DNA of 51,801 bases from DASSFZ01 sp036514635 (lineage in GTDB: Bacteria > Chloroflexota > Anaerolineae > Fen-1058). The stretch lies in contig DATBWU010000145.1 in assembly GCA_036514635.1 (NCBI GenBank), positions 1 to 51,801 of the forward strand, in the 5' to 3' direction. Shown here one piece after another: positions 18,701-27,368 of this stretch. Every line of letters begins with the position of its first letter. Within the stretch, counting starts at the first letter, position 1. The position numbers and the translations under genes were made by a program. The notes below the pieces were generated by a model that saw only the letters and a program-made list of their open reading frames with translations, had not been told where the DNA came from and made no database searches.

Positions 18701-20483
18701 TGGCAATCGCGCCGCCGACGTTGGTGACGGTCACGCTGATAGGATCACCTGCCTCCGACGCCGGCTCATCGACCACGGCCTGCAATTCGGGTGCGGTCAC
18801 GTACAGGCTGCGCGGCTGTGTCCACAGTGTCTCACCGGCCGGTGTGCGGTAGGTCAGGCTGATCGGATGTGCACCGGAGGCCAGGTCGGATGGCAGGCCG
18901 AGCGTGAAGGTGATGACGCCCTGTCCGTTGGCCAGCGGCGAAATGGTCTGCGTGTCTGAGTACTCGAGGTCGGCGGCCTGCACTTGCACATCCAGGTTGG
19001 GCTGGAAGATGCCGGTGTTGCGCACCGGCACGCCGAGGCTGGCGGTTTCGCCGGCGCGATAGGCGGGCCGCTCAAATGCGGCGAGTAGCGCGTATTGATA
19101 CGTCGGCAGTTGCAGTGTGTAGGTCAGTACGCTGTATCCGTCGGTCGCGTTGACGCGCAACTGGTACGCCCCTTGCCGCAAGGACGATGGAGTTGACAGC
19201 GGCACATCGACCAGCGTGGCCTGGCCGCCGTTCAGACTGATGGCTTGTGTTGATGTGGCGATTTCAGCCCGTTGCGGATCGATGAGCGTGGCGGTCAAGA
19301 TGCCGGTCAGTCCCAACGTGGGATGACGATTGGTCAGCGCGACGGAGACCGACCCCGACTCGCCGGCGACCCAGGGTGCGACCGGCTGCGCCGAGAGCGC
19401 GAACAACGTATCGTCCAGATAGATTTGCGGAAGACCTGCGCCGTCGAGAACCACCGGCCCGGCTTTCAGACCCGCCGTCATAAACGCTGCACGCCCTGGG
19501 TCATACGATTGGCTCGAGTACAAACTGGTCAGTTTAGCCAAGGTAAAAGTAAGTGTGGTCGTAACCTGTGTCCCTTGAGGTGAAGAGGCTGGCGGCAGGT
19601 ACAGAGGCAGATCCTGACTGTACCGCGTCACGTAGTAGATACCATTATCGCCCCGGACGTTGAAGGACAAGGTGGGCGTGATGGCAAGCTCCGAGAAATT
19701 GGTCGCGGTGAACACGACCGAAAGAGGTCGCCCGATCGCATAGGGCGGCGGCTCGATGAGCGCCATTTGGAGATCGACATCGGGCGCGATCGTGCGCACG
19801 TTGAACCAGGCGCGCGCACCATTCTCTTCTAGTCGCGCCCACACCGAGTCTTGTCTGGCGAACAACGTCACCGCCCAGGTAAAGGTAACCTCGCTATGAG
19901 CGCCGATCATTACGACCCGGCTCAACTGATCGAATCCACCGTAGGTAGCATAATCGCGGCTCTCCGAGGAATGATGCGGAAGTCCATAGCGCACGGTCGC
20001 TGCGCGAGTATCGTCCGTGTGATTGAAGACATGGAAGGTGAAAGTCGTCTCGTTCGGCTTGTAGAAGGTATCGCCTGGTGCAGTGATACTCAGGGATAGC
20101 TCGTTTTCGGGTGACACGGAAGCAGGCGGGTTGTGAACGATGAATCGCGGATTGCGGATTGTAGATTGTTGATTGATGATTGGTGATTGGCCGTTGAGCA
20201 GGGTCGGCTGTACATTCCAGATGCCGAGGGGCAGGGCAGCAGTGGTGGTGAAGGGAATGCTCGAAGACTGGCCCGGCGCGAGTTCGGTCGTGATGGTCTG
20301 CGTGAAGGCGAGCTGGCGAGCCGGGCTGACGAGCGCGAGTTGAATCGCCGTCGTGGTCACAGTGCCCGTGTTGGTGATGGGGATGGACAACGAGACGGTT
20401 TCGCCGGCATGGAATGTTGGCAGACCCCCCTCTGGCTCCCCCCTACCAGGGGGGAGAAGCGCCCACGAGATGAGATCACGCAC
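15759..20483 (-). CDS. Large secreted protein, middle fragment (CARDB-like repeats and seven-blade propeller)
   Basis: Second piece, about 1,574 codons. The first codon is GTG, and the frame is open upstream (reading DDARIL before VRDLISWALL), so the start is artificial. Most of it is a string of extracellular beta-sandwich modules (CARDB-like, with NTGTVTT, NVGGAIAN, NTGPALTD signatures). Residues of about 728-1064 are a beta-propeller: six blades carry the motif (V/L)xDDGGTPFDKSDDxW and a seventh is degenerate (NVVQETFGGPGG), spaced about 49 residues. Each blade also has the W-x-T-F-T-x-x-D-G-L-x-x-x-x-V segment of two-component-regulator propellers. The Asp-rich loops suggest Ca2+ binding (inference). 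It ends early at NRGNQPGDG. Confidence 0.8.
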   Translation of the reverse strand: MRDLISWALLPPGRGEPEGGLPTFHAGETVSLSIPITNTGTVTTTAIQLALVSPARQLAFTQTITTELAPGQSSSIPFTTTAALPLGIWNVQPTLLNGQSPIINQQSTIRNPRFIVHNPPASVSPENELSLSITAPGDTFYKPNETTFTFHVFNHTDDTRAATVRYGLPHHSSESRDYATYGGFDQLSRVVMIGAHSEVTFTWAVTLFARQDSVWARLEENGARAWFNVRTIAPDVDLQMALIEPPPYAIGRPLSVVFTATNFSELAITPTLSFNVRGDNGIYYVTRYSQDLPLYLPPASSPQGTQVTTTLTFTLAKLTSLYSSQSYDPGRAAFMTAGLKAGPVVLDGAGLPQIYLDDTLFALSAQPVAPWVAGESGSVSVALTNRHPTLGLTGILTATLIDPQRAEIATSTQAISLNGGQATLVDVPLSTPSSLRQGAYQLRVNATDGYSVLTYTLQLPTYQYALLAAFERPAYRAGETASLGVPVRNTGIFQPNLDVQVQAADLEYSDTQTISPLANGQGVITFTLGLPSDLASGAHPISLTYRTPAGETLWTQPRSLYVTAPELQAVVDEPASEAGDPISVTVTNVGGAIANAEYDLTLYDGESAALQTVAGSLDLIGVDQSQVVAIAIPPEARTGQYLLRATVCETGTNQVVDVFIPIDVIGASAELSATAGSLIYAEGDPVTLVVTVTNTGPALTDARLDLGTTSTSRSTSWGTFDFLADGPWTHEYINDVVLDNNRLWVGIYDYDGGAVVLDDGGTPFDTSDDQWQHFTEDDGLTWNEVTGIAIDQSGYKWFGHWHHGVSVLDDGGTPFDKSDDRWTVFHVAEYLFDHVWQITVDTGNRKWLSTDVGLKVLDDKGTPFDPADDVWQTFSTADGLADDRIAGVTIDAAGRKWIAAGYAMSLLDDGGTPFEKSDDNWLTFTPADGLADGWVEGALFDTAGRLWLATSGGISVFDDHGTPFEKSDDVWQTFTEADGLLSNTTREIWIDWQGQKWITSIDGGVSVLDDGGTPFDKSDDVWLVYTTDNGLADANVQSIVGGIGVDAPIWIGTWEGLNVVQETFGGPGGTWQMSPVSLDVAASETITLAVPMDPLTQTGKFRLNAQLTSSAGQELAPAQDTFYIFPASESGGWQTRPRGLAALYLQSSTQPPLVLTLDASPLLARPSQDISLSGSLYNFSVSQLEPTLVITQDGETLYTAGPFTIEPGGEVTFTTATTAPATPGFSRLEAAAVDPSYQVSVQEAIEVANPIIVAEVESPLLVGREPFSLTVLLNNPGPIDAQVDVDGVGAPETISMPAGEMRLVQRDLQIDRDTTYTLTLSGDTAQVLVRNIAFGEAVEAAFDPQSVYPAGHIEIPYTLTNAGQLDVEFVTAVTLSNPTPLRYGDYSQQSTLGSQQFTAFLPVGESADGLLLFDDVPAGDYTLDYETPYQSGVLSFSVGASDQVELLLMPDASAGGLLTTTAVLTNTGVNAVSGTLVLEGDFASSALSVTLESGVTMTQPLTLNLSAAEVGTQPITLTLYHDDGRWLASHTTTVTIGGPDIIIASVPANLMRSSGEVVTLTFGLENRGNQPGDG
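20151..20190. repeat. Heptamer tandem repeat (ATTGNNG) in the large secreted-protein gene
   Basis: ATTGCGG, ATTGTAG, ATTGTTG, ATTGATG, ATTGGTG and a part unit, period 7. On the minus strand it gives the polar segment SPIINQQSTIRNPRF in a loop between beta-sandwich modules. A sister tract lies between znuC and znuB at 33186-33220. Confidence 0.85.
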
Positions 20484-23047
20484 CAGGATGCGGGCGTCGT
20501 CGTGGCGAACACCCAGCCCTCTCCGAAGGGATAGAGCGCCGCGCCGGGTTGCCCGTTCGCACTGCGGCGCAACAGGATGGTGGCGTCAGCCGGCCACGAG
20601 GTGAAGTATCCGTCGGCTTGAACGTTGAGCCGGGGTTTGTTGAAGCCAGATAAGATTGAATGTGAGGTGGCGAGGTAGAAGGCATTGGTAAAACAGGAAG
20701 TATCCTCACTCCAGCCATAACCAGAGAGTTCACTGCCTGGCAACGCAGAATATTCTATGCCATGCTGTTGATCGAATGCGACGATGACGCCGCCGAGACG
20801 CGCGTATTCTTCCAGTCGAGCGCGGAAGGATGGCAAATCGCTCAAACCATACAATCCACCGCTGGGAATCACAAGGACGGAGAAGTCGCTCAGGGTCGCC
20901 ACCGGATCGAAATCGTCATTGACCAAATCGACCGGTTCACCCGCCCAGGCCAGGAAAGCAGCCGTTTCATCAGGAAAGCCGTTGTTCAGCACGGCGACTT
21001 TCGGAGTGGCACGCGCACCAGAGGGCAACGAGAATACGGGGAGCTGCATGCTGGCGGCGGAGAAGTTGTCGTCCGGACCGTCGCAACCCGGTGAGGGAAG
21101 GTAGAACAGGCGCTTGCTCGTGGCCACATTGCCAACCTGATCAGTTACTTCTACACTGACCAGCCTGGACTCGCCTACTGACAAAGTGAGAAGTGGCGCG
21201 GAGAAGACCTCGTCGGGTGGATTGCTCAGCGCCTGGTCAAGCAGCTGCACAGGACTTGACCAGGCGTTAGTAACATCCCAGGCTGTGATGTGCCCGAGAC
21301 CCGATTCATGGTCTACGGCTTCAACTGAAACACGCAGCAACTGATTACAGCGATCACCACGATTGCTCTTCCTGCCCAGCAACTTGACATCGGGAGGTAT
21401 ATCCTCACCAACGAGTTCGAGTGTGTACCAGAACTTGACAAAGTCACTTTCACTCCGCCACATTCCGTTGCTGAGGACAAGCACGATTTCCTCATATTCG
21501 CTTACATCATCGATCATTGTGCGTCGGGACCATAGTTCGTCTACTTCAGGGACGTACACGAGACTCAGTTTCTCTGGAAGTTCCCAACTGGTTACACCAA
21601 CCCGCCGCTTGAGCAGAACCAAGCTGACACCTTCTGGTATCAACAGCGAATTCGCTGTTACCTTGAGATCCAGGTTAAGTTTAGTGCCAGCGGGCGCAAC
21701 GAAGTTGGTCACCCGCACATACTCTGCCCCAAGTGATGCAACTTCGGCCCGACCTGGTGCACGAGTGTTACCTGGGAGAGACAGGTTTGTGTGATCATGT
21801 TCTCGTTTCACCGTGATTTGGGTAGCCCACTTGTAGGAATACGGGTAAACATCTCGGGTGTAGTTGGCTGCCGCGAAATCGGCAAAGACGCTGCTCAGGT
21901 TGCCTCCCACGGCACTGTTGATGGCATAGGTGATGCGCGTTCCAGGATCGCCGGCGTTTTCCCATATTGTCTTGATGGCGTTGGAGCCTCCTTGTGTAAG
22001 CTCCAGGTATCGAGAGAAGATCGCTTCGGCATAAGCACGAAGCTGGGAGCCGGTCAATAATCCAACCCATCCCTGTAATCCTTGGGCTGTACCACCGAAG
22101 TATTCATTAAGATTTCCCCAATACCCACCCGGCGCGCCCGCATGTCTACCTTGTTCGACCTGAGAAAACTCCATCCAGACTGCATTCGATTCGTGGAACC
22201 AACCGTCCACTTGGTAAGCACCTGTATAGGCGTTTATAAATCCGCTGCAACTCGGCGACCCCCACAGATTTCGGTAAGACCACTGGGCAGAGTGAAACAG
22301 CTCGTGAACGACCAAATCTTGATCAAGCATCCCGACGACTGGTATCCAGATACGACCAGGGAGCGAGACAGCCCTATCGTCAGGCAAATCATCTTTAATG
22401 CACCCAAGCCGAATATCACTCGTAGCGTAGATAGTCAGCCGACCTCCATTCAGGTTCGGCATTGAATATCCATCGCTTTCGAACCAGCCCCAAGCGTTTT
22501 CAAGATTTTGAGCCAATGTTGAGGCATCAGACAAACTGGCTTTGCCGGCATCGTAGCAAATACGGAAATGAGTCGAGTCAAGATAATTTGGTAAATCGCC
22601 GCAGTCACCCATTGAATTGGGGGGCGCAATTGGTGTCGAGGTGGGTCCAGGCGTCTCGGTCGGTGTAGGCGATGGACCAGGAGTCGCTGTGTCGGTCGGT
22701 GTGAGCGTATCCGTTGGTGTCGGTGAAGGTCCTGGTGTCGACGTATTGGTCGGAGTAGGTGAAAGGCTTGCCGTGGCCGTATTCGTTGGTGGAGGCGATG
22801 CGGTGTTCGTTGGCGTATTTGTGGGCGGCGGCCAGGGTAGAGGTGGTGTCGAGGTGTTGGTAGGCGTTGACGTATTCGTGGATGTGGCGGAAGGCGTTGC
22901 GGTGTACGTTGGTGTGGGTGAAGGAGATGACGTACTACCACCTTGGGCATGCACAGAAGGCGTGTTCGCACTCAGGAACTGAACACCCAACCCAAATAGA
23001 GTAACTACCAAGATGATTCCAAGTGGCTGACGAAGCGAATGACTCAT
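20357..23047 (-). CDS. Large secreted protein, N-terminal fragment (metalloprotease-like domain)
   Basis: First piece, 896 residues to its stop. The start at 23047 is supported by AGGAGAG eight bases upstream and by the signal peptide (LGIILVVTLFGLGVQFLSA, cleavage near VHAQG). Residues of about 40-145 are a Pro/Thr/Ser linker. About 150-395 is a gluzincin-like domain: HELFH at 248-252 with a candidate third ligand in WFHES (Glu286), preceded by a Cys-containing strand. Further modules include Ig/CARDB-like sandwiches and a region (ALPGSELSGYGW, TSWPADATILLRR) resembling a ThuA/GATase-like fold. The last about 40 codons (ISSRGRFSPL...) are out of frame: the true continuation DDARILVRDLISWALL is in the next frame. 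First gene after the lipoprotein in a probable operon. Confidence 0.8.
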   Translation of the reverse strand: MSHSLRQPLGIILVVTLFGLGVQFLSANTPSVHAQGGSTSSPSPTPTYTATPSATSTNTSTPTNTSTPPLPWPPPTNTPTNTASPPPTNTATASLSPTPTNTSTPGPSPTPTDTLTPTDTATPGPSPTPTETPGPTSTPIAPPNSMGDCGDLPNYLDSTHFRICYDAGKASLSDASTLAQNLENAWGWFESDGYSMPNLNGGRLTIYATSDIRLGCIKDDLPDDRAVSLPGRIWIPVVGMLDQDLVVHELFHSAQWSYRNLWGSPSCSGFINAYTGAYQVDGWFHESNAVWMEFSQVEQGRHAGAPGGYWGNLNEYFGGTAQGLQGWVGLLTGSQLRAYAEAIFSRYLELTQGGSNAIKTIWENAGDPGTRITYAINSAVGGNLSSVFADFAAANYTRDVYPYSYKWATQITVKREHDHTNLSLPGNTRAPGRAEVASLGAEYVRVTNFVAPAGTKLNLDLKVTANSLLIPEGVSLVLLKRRVGVTSWELPEKLSLVYVPEVDELWSRRTMIDDVSEYEEIVLVLSNGMWRSESDFVKFWYTLELVGEDIPPDVKLLGRKSNRGDRCNQLLRVSVEAVDHESGLGHITAWDVTNAWSSPVQLLDQALSNPPDEVFSAPLLTLSVGESRLVSVEVTDQVGNVATSKRLFYLPSPGCDGPDDNFSAASMQLPVFSLPSGARATPKVAVLNNGFPDETAAFLAWAGEPVDLVNDDFDPVATLSDFSVLVIPSGGLYGLSDLPSFRARLEEYARLGGVIVAFDQQHGIEYSALPGSELSGYGWSEDTSCFTNAFYLATSHSILSGFNKPRLNVQADGYFTSWPADATILLRRSANGQPGAALYPFGEGWVFATTTPASWCVISSRGRFSPLVGGSQRGVCQHSMPAKPSRCPSPSPTRAL

Positions 23048-23108
23048 CGGAACTCTCCTGGGTTCGAAGTGCAATTAGACAACTCGAGCGAACAGCGAAT
23101 CGCACTGG

Positions 23109-23603
23109 TCATGGATTGGGTAGGCTCTCACCATACGAAATAGCGAGCGAGCTAACGCTTCGATAGCCGGTGTGGTCTACCCATGGCACCTCAACTGCGT
23201 AACCACGGCGCTGTGACGGCACCTGCGACCACTCCAACTCGTAGGATTCTCCCGGCGCGAGTTCGAGGGTGTACACTATGTCATCAGGATGATCGTGTGA
23301 CCATATCAACCTTTCCTCCGGTTCGTAGACCGCTGTGGTTCTAATAATGATGTCCATCACGGGGTCGTTTCCCGATGTGCTGGTCAGGTTGACAACCTGT
23401 CCGGAGATATTGGTCAGTTTCGCACGGACGTTGACCGGCTCGCCAAAGTCATACTGCTCGTGATCGATCCAGAGTTCGATGGAAAGGACGCGGTCTGGAG
23501 TCCGGTCCTGTAATGTCTTGGCCCCACGTCCCGGCGGGAAGCAGGCCGTGAGACTGAGGAGGGCCAGGCAGGTTAACAGGAGAGATAGTAATGCCTTCTT
23601 CAT
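23109..23603 (-). CDS. Lipoprotein with BsuPI-like domain
   Basis: A 164-residue protein with a lipoprotein signal: MKKALLSLLLTCLALLSLTAC, lipobox LTAC, lipidated Cys at 21. The mature part is one beta-sandwich with the pattern of BsuPI-type (intracellular proteinase inhibitor-like) domains: FGEPVNVRAKLTNISGQVVNL, then YTLELAPGESYELEW. It lies 62 bp upstream of the large secreted protein that carries a metalloprotease-like domain. A protective or inhibitory partner for that protease is a testable inference, since BsuPI inhibits a different protease class. Its ribosome-binding site (AAGGAG) overlaps the end of the small upstream gene. Confidence 0.82.
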   Translation of the reverse strand: MKKALLSLLLTCLALLSLTACFPPGRGAKTLQDRTPDRVLSIELWIDHEQYDFGEPVNVRAKLTNISGQVVNLTSTSGNDPVMDIIIRTTAVYEPEERLIWSHDHPDDIVYTLELAPGESYELEWSQVPSQRRGYAVEVPWVDHTGYRSVSSLAISYGESLPNP

Positions 23604-23607
23604 CGTT

Positions 23608-23733
23608 TCACGCTCCTTTCTGCACTGTTCGCTGAGATGACGGTGCTGTGAGCAGGTTCGGCAGCAACAACGCCACTACCAGAGCTGCCAATACAACCAA
23701 GATGATTGGAAGAATGCGTCTTGAGATTTTCAT
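23608..23733 (-). CDS. Small single-pass membrane protein (41 residues)
   Basis: A short reading frame of 42 codons that ends 4 bp before the lipoprotein start. It starts MKISRRILPI, has one hydrophobic helix (ILVVLAALVVALLLPNLL) and a polar tail (TAPSSQRTVQKGA). An AGGGG lies upstream of the ATG. The basic N-terminus suggests an N-in helix, or an uncleaved signal. Support comes from position (tight packing with the lipoprotein), orientation and membrane-protein composition; there is no family match. It may be a leader gene of the operon or a partner of the lipoprotein. Confidence 0.55.
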   Translation of the reverse strand: MKISRRILPIILVVLAALVVALLLPNLLTAPSSQRTVQKGA

Positions 23734-24733
23734 GCTCAGCCCCTATCTGGTTCAAATCGGTGTGCTAAATCAAAGAATGCAACCGGCAATGGTCAGAGTC
23801 ACCGAGCCCCATCGCCGGATAGGTTCACAGTCTTTCACAGGCTCAATCGATCGGCGGCTCGCGCCGGCGTATGAAGATGGTCAAGGGTCGAAGCGCGGAT
23901 TGATGGCGAGCGACAGACGCATCAAGGTCGCACGCGATGCCGGCAGGGGCATGATGAGGAGGTAATGGAGTTGCCGGTCGAGAAGTCACGCAGTCGTGCG
24001 ATCTGCGTCAATGGGGCATGCAAGCGACACTTCCCCTGATGAGAGAGGCTAACCGACTGCCACGGCGCAGGCAAGTGACAGATGTCATGTGACTCGCCAC
24101 GAGTCGTTTCGGATGGTCTTTGAACTCCACCCCTTCTACCCCCCGCTACGGCCAGGCCGCTGCCCTAGAATTGCTGCGAATTCTGTGCGCGGCAGCCGCC
24201 AGTTTGGCGATGCGGGGTTTTCCACAGTGCATCAGCTCACGTGAACCGAATGCACCGTAAAGTGGCCGCTCATCCGAGCAGCCTGTCCCACAGGCAACGC
24301 AGTCCGCATGGCGCTGGGACAGTCGCCATTGCGTATGGTGTGACGCTGCGGAGCGATTTGCGCAGGAGGGTGGGCCAGCGCCGCACCGGGAGCGCGAAAT
24401 GCTCGTTGGCGTCGGTCTATCGAGGTAGCAGCCGTCGATAGGGGCGTCGAGGCAATAGCCGTCGACGCGAACCTGGGTCACAGGTCGCACGCGTCTGCAT
24501 CAAGCGGACGTTGAGCATTAGCGTGCATTTGAGGTTCACAGATGCGCAGTGGCATCTGAGGAACAATAAATGAAAGTAAAAGGCCTTTGAGCTGTTTTGG
24601 CTTGCCCTCAGCAGCTATCAAGAGGGCGTGGGGGGATGTTACTTCTACATCCGTTGGGGAAGCGACACCACCTAAAAGTGAGTCGCGTGATGAGCGATGA
24701 GGATGGATCGCTCAAAACCATATTATGCGAAAG
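23734..24733. other. One-kilobase gene-free stretch
   Basis: No credible gene on either strand. A minus-strand open frame at about 24146-24490 holds a Cys/Asp duplication (GYCLDAPIDGCYLDRP, from GTCGACGGCTATTG / ATCGACGGCTGCTA units near 24425-24465) but no start site or recognisable domain. It may be a decayed gene. The promoter for the minus-strand operon should lie in the first 200 bp, but no clear pair of boxes was found. Confidence 0.5.
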
Positions 24734-24807
24734 TCGGGGTGGCCGGATTCGAACCGGCGACCCCACGGTCCCAAACCGTGTGCGCTACCGGGCTGCGCTA
24801 CACCCCG
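24734..24807 (-). tRNA. tRNA-Pro (anticodon TGG)
   Basis: 74 nt on the minus strand. The acceptor stem pairs CGGGGTG with CACCCCG and the discriminator is A. The D arm is GCGCAGCCCGGTAGCGC, the anticodon stem-loop ACACGGTTTGGGACCGTGGG has TGG in the loop, and the T arm is CCGGTTCGAATCCGG. The CCA end is not encoded. It lies 25 bp past the end of the aminotransferase gene on the same strand. Confidence 0.97.
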
Positions 24808-24831
24808 AACTCGTGACGATTATACCATCCT

Positions 24832-26100
24832 TTACACGCTCACCACATCCAGCGCCGACGCAAAGATCGCCAGCGCCTCATCGACCTGTTCTTTCGTCAC
24901 CACCAGCGGCGGAATCCAGCGCACGATGTTGTCATACGTGCCGCACACCAACAGCATCAGGCCACGCTCGTAAGCGGCCTTGACGACCGCTTTCGCTGCA
25001 TCGGTGTCAGGCTCACCGTTCTTGGAAAACTCCGTGGCGACCATCAGGCCGATGCCGCGCACATCGCCGATCGACGGGAACTCCTTCTGCAACTTGCGCA
25101 GGCCGTCCATCAATTGCGCCCCGCGTTCGGCAGCGTTGTCAAGGAGTTTCTCTTCCTTTAGTACACGGATGGTCGCCACGGCTGCCGCACACGCGACGAC
25201 ATTCCCGCCGAACGTGCCGCCGTGCGCTCCCGGCTTCCACTTCGCCATCAACTCTTCGCGCGCGGCCAGCCCGCTCAACGGCAGGCCCGAGGCAATGCCT
25301 TTCGCCATCAGCAGGATATCGGGCCGCACGTCAAAGTGCTCGACCGCGAAGAACTTGCCTGTCCTCCCGAATCCCGTCTGCACCTCGTCGGCGACGAGCA
25401 AGATGCCGTGTTCGTCGCATAACGCCCGCAGCGCCGGAAGAAACGAGGCGGGCAGTGGGACGTAGCCCCCTTCGCCCAGCACCGGCTCGATGACGATGCA
25501 GGCGGTTTCTTCCGGCGCGGTCTGCGACTTGAGCAGTTTTTTCAGTTGCTTGATGCAATACTCGCTGGTAGTGCTTTCATCCATGTGCAGCGCATAGGCG
25601 TAAGGATAGGGTGCGACGAAAATGCCCGGCACCAGCGGCTGATACCCGGCGCGGTATGCCGTCTTGCTCGTCGTCATCGCCATCGCCAGGTGCGTACGGC
25701 CGTGAAACGACCCGGAGAAGACGATCACGTTGGGCCGGCCCGTGGCGGTCTTCGCCAGTTTCACGCCGGCTTCGACGATCTCCGCACCGCTGTTGCTGAA
25801 GAAGAACGAATCGAGGCCGGGATCGGGCATGATCGTCATCAGTGCGTCGACGAGCTCGAGCATCGGTTTGTGATAGACGATGTTGGCCTGGCCGTGAATC
25901 AACCTGGCGGCCTGCTCCTGAATCGCCTTGACCACTTTGGGATGCGCGTGACCGGTGCTCGTCACGGCGATGCCACACGTAAAGTCCAGGTAGCGTTTGC
26001 CATCCGCCGTGAAGAGATACGGCCCCTCGCCGCGCTCGACGACGATTGATGGCGTGAAAGCGCGCGACCAGACGGGCGAAACGTGATCGAGTGCCGCCAT
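24832..26100 (-). CDS. Class III aminotransferase (4-aminobutyrate/putrescine type)
   Basis: A 422-residue PLP enzyme that moves an omega-amino group to 2-oxoglutarate or pyruvate. Visible family features: YLDFTCGIAVTSTGHAHP at the N-terminus, FFSNSGAEIVEAGVKLA, FSGSFHGRTHLAMAMT, the PLP aspartate in LLVADEVQTGFGRTG, the Schiff-base lysine in LLMAKGIASGLPLSG, and HGGTFGGNVVACAAA. It starts 2 bp after the stop of the polyamine-binding protein, so it is the last gene of that operon. The context suggests the substrate is putrescine or 4-aminobutyrate arising from imported polyamine; sequence alone cannot choose between them. Cytoplasmic, normal length. Confidence 0.9.
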   Translation of the reverse strand: MAALDHVSPVWSRAFTPSIVVERGEGPYLFTADGKRYLDFTCGIAVTSTGHAHPKVVKAIQEQAARLIHGQANIVYHKPMLELVDALMTIMPDPGLDSFFFSNSGAEIVEAGVKLAKTATGRPNVIVFSGSFHGRTHLAMAMTTSKTAYRAGYQPLVPGIFVAPYPYAYALHMDESTTSEYCIKQLKKLLKSQTAPEETACIVIEPVLGEGGYVPLPASFLPALRALCDEHGILLVADEVQTGFGRTGKFFAVEHFDVRPDILLMAKGIASGLPLSGLAAREELMAKWKPGAHGGTFGGNVVACAAAVATIRVLKEEKLLDNAAERGAQLMDGLRKLQKEFPSIGDVRGIGLMVATEFSKNGEPDTDAAKAVVKAAYERGLMLLVCGTYDNIVRWIPPLVVTKEQVDEALAIFASALDVVSV

Positions 26101-26102
26101 GA

Positions 26103-27326
26103 TTATTCTCTGATTCTTGTCCAGATCTCGTCGTACAGCGGCAGGGCATCACCTACATCGGTGATCCGGTGACCGTTCTTGACCGCCTCGGGTGGCGTGT
26201 TGGTGATGGGCGATTCGATGTACGCCGCGTACAGCTCCGCCGGGGTGATCGTCCCGCCTGCGCCGTCATCGACCTGTGTGGTGGTGTCGGACTCGGCGTA
26301 ATCCAAGGCGGCCTTGTCCGGATTGGTGTAAGGGAAGTCGCGCAGCATCAGCCAGAACAGGTTGCCCTGCATCGTGTAGTTGATCCAGGCGTACGCCGCG
26401 TCGGGGTGTGGTGCGCTGGCAGGCATCGCATAGTTGTCCTGCCACAGAATCGCGCCTTCCTCCGGGTAGACATACTCGATGGCGGGGTTCTCCTGGTGGG
26501 CCAGGAACGCTTCGCCGGTCCAGGTGATGCCGAGATCGACATCGCCCGCGATGAGCGCGGTCTTGGGACTGTCGCTGTCGTAGAGCTTGATGCCCTTCGC
26601 CAACTCGGTCAGTTTGACGCGGGCTTCTTCGAGCTGCTCCGGGTCGGTCGTGTTCACGTCGTAGCCGAGCGTGAGCAGCGTCGCGCCGATCACGGCACGC
26701 GAGTCGTCCAGCGACACCATGCGCCTGGCGTCGATGAACTCCGGTTTCCACAAGTCGGCCCACGACTTGGGCGGGTCCTCGATCGCGTCGGTGTTGACGA
26801 CGATCGCGTCCGTGCCGGCCTGGTAGGGGATGGTGTAGTCGTTGTCGGGATCAAACGGGAGGTTCAGGTAATTGGGATCGAAGTTCTTCAGAACGGGCAG
26901 CTTGCTCTTGTCGAGCTTCTGCAGCAGCCCTTGCCGGATCATCAGGCTGATGATGTAATCGGTCGGCTGCACCAGATCGTAACTGGCGCTTCCCGCCGAC
27001 AACTTGGCATACATCTCTTCGTTAGACGAGTACAGTTCCAGGTTGACCCTGACGCCGTAGACCATCTCGAAGCAATCGACGTGGTCTTGCGGGATGTACT
27101 CCGTCCACCCATACAGGTTCAGCGTCGTCGAGGTGACCTCCAGCTTCGGGTCGGGTTCTGGACATACAAAACCCGAACCGGTCACTTTCTTCTCCGCAGA
27201 TTCGGCGGTCGGCCCCGCGCTGGGCGTGGGGGCCTGAGTCGTGCCGCCTCCGCAAGCAGTCGCCAGCAGGGCGATGATGGCGAGTGCAGCCAGTGCTTTC
27301 CAGATTGTGATGTTGAGCTTGCGCAT
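26103..27326 (-). CDS. potD: Polyamine ABC transporter substrate-binding lipoprotein
   Basis: A 407-residue protein from the ATG at 27326, preceded by GGAGGAGAG; upstream in-frame ATGs lack a site. The lipoprotein signal ends LLATACGGG (lipobox LATAC). After a short Pro/Ser/Thr linker comes a PotD/PotF-like fold: LNLYGWTEYIPQDHVDCFEMVYGVRVNLELYSSNEEMYAKL, then the acidic and aromatic ligand-pocket segments (YDLVQPTDYIISLM, IPYQAGTDAIVVN, DLGITWTGEAFL). It should capture spermidine or putrescine outside and deliver it to the permeases encoded upstream. The next gene, the aminotransferase, follows by 2 bp. Confidence 0.92.
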   Translation of the reverse strand: MRKLNITIWKALAALAIIALLATACGGGTTQAPTPSAGPTAESAEKKVTGSGFVCPEPDPKLEVTSTTLNLYGWTEYIPQDHVDCFEMVYGVRVNLELYSSNEEMYAKLSAGSASYDLVQPTDYIISLMIRQGLLQKLDKSKLPVLKNFDPNYLNLPFDPDNDYTIPYQAGTDAIVVNTDAIEDPPKSWADLWKPEFIDARRMVSLDDSRAVIGATLLTLGYDVNTTDPEQLEEARVKLTELAKGIKLYDSDSPKTALIAGDVDLGITWTGEAFLAHQENPAIEYVYPEEGAILWQDNYAMPASAPHPDAAYAWINYTMQGNLFWLMLRDFPYTNPDKAALDYAESDTTTQVDDGAGGTITPAELYAAYIESPITNTPPEAVKNGHRITDVGDALPLYDEIWTRIRE

Positions 27327-27368
27327 GTTCCTCTCCTCCATTCGATTCGATGTATGTTGCTCACCGCA

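Noticed and set aside
24146..24490. Minus-strand Cys-rich gene
   Set aside because: No start signal or domain; the Cys/Asp duplication alone does not support a gene.
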